NCBI GenBank assembly: GCA_045801465.1
Contig: JBJMSU010000234.1
Location: forward strand, 1 to 64,000
DNA from: DATFWC01 sp045801465
GTDB taxonomy: Bacteria; Pseudomonadota; Alphaproteobacteria; Rhizobiales; Xanthobacteraceae
DNA length: 64,000 nucleotides
Direction: 5' to 3'
Positions within the stretch are counted from its first letter, which is position 1. Every line of letters begins with the position of its first letter. This document shows positions 56,454 to 64,000 of this stretch, piece after piece. The translations under genes and the position numbers were made by a program. The notes under the pieces were generated by a model that had not been told where the DNA came from, did not search any database, and saw only the letters and a list, made by a program, of their open reading frames with translations.

Positions 56454-56996
56454 ATTCGTCGCCCGATGAAAGCCGCGCAGCAGCCCGTCCAGAAAGACGG
56501 CCCGCGCGTGAACGAGGAGATCCGCGTCCGCGAGGTTCAGCTGATCGATCAAAACGGCGCCAACCGAGGCGTCACCGAAATCCAGGCCGCCATCGCCCTG
56601 GCGCAGGAGGCGGGACTCGACTTGGTCGAGATCGCGCCCAATTCGATACCCCCCGTCGCCAAGATTCTCGACTTCGGCAAGTACAAATATCAGGCACAGA
56701 AAAAGGCCGCCGAGGCACGCAAGAAGCAGAAGGTCGTCGAGATCAAGGAGATCAAAATCCGGCCGATGATCGACGCCCATGATTACGACGTGAAGATGCG
56801 TTCGATGCGACGCTTCTTCGAGGAAGGCGACAAGGTCAAGGTGACCCTGCGGTTCCGCGGTCGTGAAATGGCCCACCAGGAGCTCGGCATCCAGTTGCTC
56901 GAGCGCGTCAAGGGCGACACCTCCACGCTCGCCAAGGTGGAGCAGGAACCCAAGTTCGAAGGCCGGCAGATGATCATGGTGCTGGCGCCGCGCTGA
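56454..56996 (+). CDS. infC: Translation initiation factor IF-3, apparent ATT start
   Basis: A 180-residue factor that binds the 30S subunit and proofreads start codons. Family segments include [36 protein letters not shown] and [18 protein letters not shown] take the start as ATT at 56454: it gives the usual alphaproteobacterial N-terminus ((M)[10 protein letters not shown]) and follows AGGAG by 9 bases. The first in-frame ATG, at 56466, lacks such a site. Non-canonical infC starts are a known autoregulatory feature, since IF-3 rejects its own start codon. Confidence 0.92.
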   Translation: MRRPMKAAQQPVQKDGPRVNEEIRVREVQLIDQNGANRGVTEIQAAIALAQEAGLDLVEIAPNSIPPVAKILDFGKYKYQAQKKAAEARKKQKVVEIKEIKIRPMIDAHDYDVKMRSMRRFFEEGDKVKVTLRFRGREMAHQELGIQLLERVKGDTSTLAKVEQEPKFEGRQMIMVLAPR

Positions 56997-57308
56997 GGCG
57001 CCACTGCGGCCAACGGGTGCGTCACAGGCAGGATTGCGGGAGCCATCAGCCGCTTCTCTGATCGGCTCCGCCTTCTCGCCTCGACTTGCTCGATCTCTTT
57101 CACGATCAAGCCGCTCGTCAGAGCCCCGCGTTTGCTCGGGCCGCTTCCATTTTCTGCGCCGGACCGAGCGTGTGTGCCGGACCGAGCATTGTGTTTTGTG
57201 GCCTCGGGGTTAATCCTCAGATTCTGATCGCAAGTGATTCGCAGGCGTGAGAGGTCGGACAGCGCGCAACAGACAGAACCGAACTTGCAAAGGGTCGGCG
57301 GACTATCG
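56997..57308. other. Gap of 312 bases with no gene
   Basis: The only pattern seen is GCCGGACCGAGC twice, at 57158-57169 and 57176-57187, an 18-base period. It could be a regulatory direct repeat for the kinase gene downstream. No promoter is convincing. Confidence 0.3.
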
Positions 57309-59630
<2,322 letters not shown>

Positions 59631-59663
59631 GCCGGTTGCACGGCGCGCCCGCCTCTGCCATAA

Positions 59664-59708
59664 CGCCGCCTCCCGCTGCCCGGCCAAAGGGCTGCCGTGG
59701 CGGCGGCG
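59664..59708 (+). terminator. GC-rich inverted repeat after the hybrid kinase gene
   Basis: CGCCGCC and GGCGGCG form the base of a hairpin with further pairing inside (GCTGCCC/GGGCTGCC region). No U-run is present. It may separate the kinase from the rpmI operon. Confidence 0.3.
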
Positions 59709-59792
59709 AAGTGCTCAATCGGCACGCTCAACCGAGCAATGGTCCGGCGAACGCGGGTGTTTTGCCCGACGTGACCGGCTAAGGAGAGCCAA

Positions 59793-59993
59793 ATGCCCAA
59801 GTTGAAGACGAAATCAGGCGCCAAGAAGCGCTTCAAGATCACCGGCACCGGCAAGGTGTTGTCGGCCATGTCCGGCAAGCGCCACGGCATGATCAAACGG
59901 ACCACCAAGCAGATTCGCCAGCATCGCGGCACCCGGGTGATGTTCAAGGCCGACGGCGACAACGTTAAGAAGTATTTTCTGCCCAACGCCTGA
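59793..59993 (+). CDS. rpmI: 50S ribosomal protein L35
   Basis: A 66-residue, very basic ribosomal protein. [20 protein letters not shown] is the standard N-terminus. AAGGAGAG precedes the ATG. It is followed by rplT, the invariant L35-L20 pair. Confidence 0.97.
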   Translation: MPKLKTKSGAKKRFKITGTGKVLSAMSGKRHGMIKRTTKQIRQHRGTRVMFKADGDNVKKYFLPNA

Positions 59994-60052
59994 GCGCCCG
60001 GCCGCTTCGCGGCGGCTCGCGTCATCAAAAGCAGTTCTGAAGGAGATCAGCC

Positions 60053-60412
60053 ATGGCCCGCGTCAAGCGTGGCGTCACCGCCCATGCCAAGCACAAGAAG
60101 GTGCTCAAAGCCGCCAAGGGCTACTATGGCCGGCGCAAGAACACGATCCGGGTTGCCAAGCAGGCCGTCGAGAAGGCGGCGCAATACGCCTATCGCGACC
60201 GCAAGCGTAAGAAGCGTACGTTTCGCGCGCTGTGGATTCAGCGCCTCAATGCGGCGGTGCGCCCGTTCGGCCTCACCTACAGCCGATTTATCGATGGCTT
60301 GAGCAAGGCCGGGGTCATGGTGGACCGCAAGGTGCTGTCCGACCTCGCCATCCGCGAACCGGCAGCATTCGAAGCGATTGTCGGACAGGCCAAGGCCGCG
60401 CTGGCGGCGTGA
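60053..60412 (+). CDS. rplT: 50S ribosomal protein L20
   Basis: A 119-residue ribosomal assembly protein. It begins [19 protein letters not shown] and contains [29 protein letters not shown] lies before the ATG. In many bacteria L20 represses this operon; no specific operator structure was identified here. Confidence 0.97.
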   Translation: MARVKRGVTAHAKHKKVLKAAKGYYGRRKNTIRVAKQAVEKAAQYAYRDRKRKKRTFRALWIQRLNAAVRPFGLTYSRFIDGLSKAGVMVDRKVLSDLAIREPAAFEAIVGQAKAALAA

Positions 60413-60501
60413 CGCGCGCGCGTGCCTCGCTTGGAGCGGGCGTGATCGCGCGACGGGTTCTGCCGCAAACGGCCGGCGCGAACGCCTGAACGAGGACGAA
60501 C

Positions 60502-61584
60502 GTGACCGACATCGGGCAACTGGAAACCGAGCTCACAAGCGCCATCGCGGCGGCGAGCGACGAGGCGGCACTCGAAGCCGTGCGCGTCTCGGCGCTCGGC
60601 AAGAAGGGGGCCATCTCGGATCTGCTCAGGACCCTCGGCACGATGACGCCGGAGGAGCGCAAGGATCACGGACCGCTCATCAACGGGCTCAAGGAGCGCG
60701 TCACCCAGGCGATCGCGACGCGCCGCGAGGCGCTCAAGAACGACGCGCTCGACCAGCGCCTCAACACCGAGAGCATCGACGTGACGCTGCCGGTGCGCGA
60801 GCCGGCGACCGAAATCGGACGCGTGCATCCGATCAGCCAGGTGATCGACGAGCTCACGGCGATCTTCGCCGACATGGGCTTCGCAATCGCCGAGGGGCCT
60901 GACATCGAGACCGACGACTACAACTTCACCATGCTCAATTTCCCGGAAGGCCACCCGGCGCGGGAGATGCACGACACGTTCTACTTCAATCCCAAGCCCG
61001 ACGGCTCGCGGCGGCTCCTGCGCACCCATACCTCGCCGGTGCAGATCCGCACCATGTTGACGCAAAAGCCGCCGATCCGCGTGATCATTCCCGGCCGCAC
61101 CTACCGCAGCGATTCCGACCAGACCCATACGCCGATGTTTCACCAGGTCGAGGGTTTGGTGATCGACCGGCAGTCGCATCTCGGCCACCTGAAATGGACC
61201 CTCGAAGAGTTCTGCAAGGCGTTCTTCGAGGTCGACCAGGTAAAGATGCGCTTTCGCCCATCGTTCTTCCCCTTCACCGAACCGTCGCTCGAGGTCGACA
61301 TCCAGTGCCGGCGCGAGAAAAATGAGATCCGCTTCGGCACCGGCGAGGATTGGCTGGAAATCCTGGGCTGCGGCATGGTGCATCCGGCCGTGCTGCGCAA
61401 TTGCGGGCTCGACCCCGACGAATACCAGGGGTTTGCGTGGGGCTTAGGGATAGACCGGATCGCCATGCTGAAATACGGCATGCCGGACTTGCGCGCGTTC
61501 TTCGAGGCCGACGTGCGCTGGCTCTCGCACTACGGCTTCCGTCCGCTGGACTTTCCCGCGCTGGCGGCCGGCTTAAGCCCGTGA
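60502..61584 (+). CDS. pheS: Phenylalanyl-tRNA synthetase alpha subunit
   Basis: A 360-residue class II synthetase subunit. An N-terminal coiled coil is followed by the catalytic core: [29 protein letters not shown], motif 2 around [20 protein letters not shown], and motif 3 [17 protein letters not shown]. It forms an (alpha-beta)2 enzyme with PheT. Confidence 0.97.
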   Translation: MTDIGQLETELTSAIAAASDEAALEAVRVSALGKKGAISDLLRTLGTMTPEERKDHGPLINGLKERVTQAIATRREALKNDALDQRLNTESIDVTLPVREPATEIGRVHPISQVIDELTAIFADMGFAIAEGPDIETDDYNFTMLNFPEGHPAREMHDTFYFNPKPDGSRRLLRTHTSPVQIRTMLTQKPPIRVIIPGRTYRSDSDQTHTPMFHQVEGLVIDRQSHLGHLKWTLEEFCKAFFEVDQVKMRFRPSFFPFTEPSLEVDIQCRREKNEIRFGTGEDWLEILGCGMVHPAVLRNCGLDPDEYQGFAWGLGIDRIAMLKYGMPDLRAFFEADVRWLSHYGFRPLDFPALAAGLSP

Positions 61585-61651
61585 CCGACGAACGCGCGTG
61601 CCGGGCCCGCTCGCCAGCGAGAGGCAGGCAGAACAGCGATGAGACCGGCCG

Positions 61652-64000
61652 ATGAAGTTCACCCTTGCCTGGCTCAGGGAGCACCTTGATACCGACGCGC
61701 CGCTCGCCACGCTCGCCGACAAGCTCACCATGATCGGCCTCGAGGTGGAACGCATCGAGGACAAGGCGAAGGAGCTTGCCGCCTTCACGGTGGCTCGCGT
61801 GATCTCGGCGGACAAGCACCCGAATGCCGACAAGCTCAAGCTGTGCATGGTCGACACCGGCAGCGGCGCCCCGGTGCAGGTCGTGTGCGGCGCCCCGAAC
61901 GCGCGCGCCGGCATGAAAGGCGTGTTCGCTCCCCCCGGCACGCACATTCCAGGCACCGGCCTCGATCTCAAGGTCGCCAATGTGCGCGGCGTCGAGAGCC
62001 GCGGCATGCTGCTGTCCGAACGCGAGCTCGGCCTGTCCGACGAGCACGCCGGCATCATCGAGTTGCCGCCGGACAGCCCGGTCGGCAAGCCGTTCGCCGA
62101 GCTGCTCGGCCTCAGCGATCCGGTGATCGAGATCAACGTCATGCCGAACCGGCCCGACTGCACGGGCGTGCATGGGATCGCCCGCGATCTCGCCGCGGCC
62201 GACATGGGCCGGTTCAAGGACCCGACCGTCAAGCCGGTGAAGGGGACGTTCCCCTGTCCGGTCACGGTGACGCTCGACTTCGGGACGACGCCGTCGCTCT
62301 GCCCCGGCTTCGCGCTCAGGCTGGTGCGCGGCGTGAAGAACGGCCCGTCACCCGACTGGCTGCAGCGCCGCCTCATCGCGATCGGATTGCGGCCGATCAA
62401 CGCGCTGGTCGACATCACCAACTACATCACGTTCGACCGCGCCCGTCCCCTGCACGTGTTCGACGCCGCCATGGTGCGCGGGAACCTCACCATCCGCCGC
62501 GCCCGGAACGGCGAGCAATTGCTCGCGCTCGACGGCAAGACCTACATGCTCGACGACACGATGTGCGTGATCGCCGATGACGGAGGTGTGGAATCGCTGG
62601 CCGGCATCATGGGCGGCGAGAAAACCGGCTGCTCGGAAACCAGCACCGACGTGCTGATTGAATCGGCGCTCTGGGACCCGCTCAACATCGCGCAGACCGG
62701 CCGGAAGCTCGGCATCAACTCGGACGCTCGCTACCGCTTCGAGCGCGGCGTCGATCCGGCCTTCATGGTGCCGGGCCTCGAGCTGGCAACCCAAATGGTG
62801 CTCGACCTCGTCGGCGGCGCGCCGTCGGAGGTAACGGTCGCCGGCAGCCCGCATGCGGAAGACCGCGTCATCGATTTTCCCTTGAGCGAGCTCAGGCGGC
62901 TGACCGGCCTCGATGTGCCCCTCACGGAAGTGCGGCGCGTGCTCGGCCATCTCGGCTTCTTCGTCGCCGGCCAGGGCGAGCGCGTGAAGGTCGCGGTGCC
63001 CTCGTGGCGGCCGGACATCGACGGCAAGGCCGACATCGTCGAAGAGGTGGTGCGGATCATCGGCGTCGACCGCGTCCCGGCGGCGCCGCTCGATCGCGGC
63101 GAGGCCCCGCGCAAGCCGGTCCTGACCACCCTCCAGGTGCGCACGCGCAAGGCCAAGCGCGCCCTTTCGGCGCGCGGCCTGGTGGAGGCCGTGACGTGGT
63201 CGTTCATCGCCAAGGCGCATGCCCAACTGTTCGGAGGCGGAAAACCTGAGCTCGCGCTCGCCAATCCCATTGCGGCCGATCTCTCGGACATGCGGCCGAG
63301 CCTCGTCCCGGGCTTGGTGGCGGCGGCACAAAAGAACGCCGATCGCGGCTTTCCCGACGTGGCGCTGTTCGAGGTCGGCCAAGTCTTCACCGGCGACGAT
63401 CCTGAGGGCCAGGTCACCGCCGCGGCCGGCGTGCGGCGCGCCCGCGCCAAGGCGAGCGGCATCGGCCGTCATTGGTCCAACAAGGCGGCAGACGCCGACG
63501 CTTTCGACGTCAAGGGCGATGCGCTGGCGGTGCTCGCGGCGGCCGGCGCGCCGACACAGGCGCTGCAGATCGTCCCGGGCGGGCCCTCCTGGCTGCATCC
63601 CGGCCGCTCGGGGACGATCCAGATCGGGCCGCAGAACGTGCTCGGCTATTTCGGCGAGCTGCATCCGCGCACGCTCGAAGCCCTCGACGCCGAAGGACCG
63701 CTGGTCGCCTTCGAGGTGATCCTGGACAAGATCCCCGAGCCCAAGGCACGCGCCACGCGGGTCAAGCCTGCGCTCGATCTCTCGCCGTTCCAGCCGGTCG
63801 AACGCGACTTCGCCTTCATGGTCGACCGCGCCGTCAAGGCCGGCGACATCGTGCGCGCAGCGCAGAACGCCGATCGCAAGCTGATCACCAACGTGACGGT
63901 GTTCGACGTGTACGAAGGCGCGGGCATCGATCCGGACAAGAAATCGATCGCTATCGCGGTGACGCTCCAGCCGCGCGACAAGACGATGACCGACGAAGAG
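61652..64000 (+). CDS. pheT: Phenylalanyl-tRNA synthetase beta subunit (3' end beyond window)
   Basis: 783 codons are visible without a stop, and the frame runs to the window edge. The N-terminal EMAP-like tRNA-binding domain covers [16 protein letters not shown] and [14 protein letters not shown]. The B3/B4 editing region includes [20 protein letters not shown] and the B5 region [13 protein letters not shown]. The last part ([10 protein letters not shown] ... [12 protein letters not shown]) is the ferredoxin-fold anticodon-binding domain, so only some 20-25 residues are probably missing. ATG at 61652. Confidence 0.96.
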   Translation, partial: MKFTLAWLREHLDTDAPLATLADKLTMIGLEVERIEDKAKELAAFTVARVISADKHPNADKLKLCMVDTGSGAPVQVVCGAPNARAGMKGVFAPPGTHIPGTGLDLKVANVRGVESRGMLLSERELGLSDEHAGIIELPPDSPVGKPFAELLGLSDPVIEINVMPNRPDCTGVHGIARDLAAADMGRFKDPTVKPVKGTFPCPVTVTLDFGTTPSLCPGFALRLVRGVKNGPSPDWLQRRLIAIGLRPINALVDITNYITFDRARPLHVFDAAMVRGNLTIRRARNGEQLLALDGKTYMLDDTMCVIADDGGVESLAGIMGGEKTGCSETSTDVLIESALWDPLNIAQTGRKLGINSDARYRFERGVDPAFMVPGLELATQMVLDLVGGAPSEVTVAGSPHAEDRVIDFPLSELRRLTGLDVPLTEVRRVLGHLGFFVAGQGERVKVAVPSWRPDIDGKADIVEEVVRIIGVDRVPAAPLDRGEAPRKPVLTTLQVRTRKAKRALSARGLVEAVTWSFIAKAHAQLFGGGKPELALANPIAADLSDMRPSLVPGLVAAAQKNADRGFPDVALFEVGQVFTGDDPEGQVTAAAGVRRARAKASGIGRHWSNKAADADAFDVKGDALAVLAAAGAPTQALQIVPGGPSWLHPGRSGTIQIGPQNVLGYFGELHPRTLEALDAEGPLVAFEVILDKIPEPKARATRVKPALDLSPFQPVERDFAFMVDRAVKAGDIVRAAQNADRKLITNVTVFDVYEGAGIDPDKKSIAIAVTLQPRDKTMTDEE

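Overview
The window is GC-rich chromosomal DNA from an alphaproteobacterium, most likely of the order Hyphomicrobiales (Rhizobiales; Xanthobacteraceae/Nitrobacteraceae-like). Supporting evidence is a DivL-type kinase with Tyr in place of the phospho-acceptor His, a TsaE-AmgK fusion followed by MurU, AddAB instead of RecBCD, a class II (CP4-type) EPSP synthase, a Fur/Mur regulator beside rimI and tsaB, an IF-3 gene that appears to start at ATT, and dispersed palindromic intergenic repeats. The species cannot be named from the sequence.

Layout. 1-300: palindromic repeats. 282-5003 (minus): a branched-chain amino acid-type ABC importer (livG, livM, livH, livK) and an enoyl-CoA hydratase. 5081-10344: mutM on the minus strand, then ubiE, ubiB, coaBC and dut on the plus strand. 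10545-12190: a cysteine-free Rrf2-type regulator and a flavin monooxygenase. 12470-25633 (plus): divL, tsaE-amgK, murU, addB and addA, interrupted between murU and addB by vapBC, a broken second murU 3' end, and an HTH antitoxin with a frameshifted brnT. 25726-27626: trxA, a stand-alone ATP-dependent DNA ligase and a small membrane protein. 27664-38595 (minus): folC, accD, trpA, trpB, hepT, mntA, lapA, ihfB, sppA, rpsA, cmk, aroA. A HepT/MntA toxin-antitoxin pair sits where trpF is expected next to trpB. 38806-41013: a FYDLN acid protein, tRNA-Ala(GGC), a GIY-YIG gene bracketed by near-identical direct repeats, and an M15-like peptidase. 41205-47831 (minus): a mandelate racemase homologue, a small orphan protein, a Bug/TctC binding protein, fur/mur, rimI, tsaB, an NfuA-like protein, uspA and trpS. 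48179-56079: adenosine kinase, two Hyphomicrobiales-type orphan membrane proteins, a metallo-beta-lactamase-fold protein, pobA, an alpha/beta hydrolase and a glycosyltransferase. 56454-64000 (plus): infC, a MHYT-PAS hybrid histidine kinase, rpmI, rplT, pheS and pheT (cut by the window edge).

How the parts work together. Most genes are housekeeping: ubiquinone, CoA, tryptophan, aromatic and folate synthesis, translation, DNA repair and cell-cycle signalling. Small accessory modules (three toxin-antitoxin loci, the GIY-YIG cassette, a ligase and a hybrid kinase) lie in the gaps between conserved blocks. Catabolic genes (pobA, the mandelate racemase homologue, an FAD monooxygenase, liv and Bug binding proteins) suggest use of aromatic and organic acids.

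No clearly undescribed multi-gene system was found. The most novel-looking signals are a roughly 160-bp composite palindromic element present in three places in both orientations, the repeat-bracketed GIY-YIG cassette abutting tRNA-Ala, the toxin-antitoxin pair in the trpF position, vapBC carrying a divergent second murU end, and a mandelate racemase homologue with a natural Lys-to-Arg change at a catalytic position.
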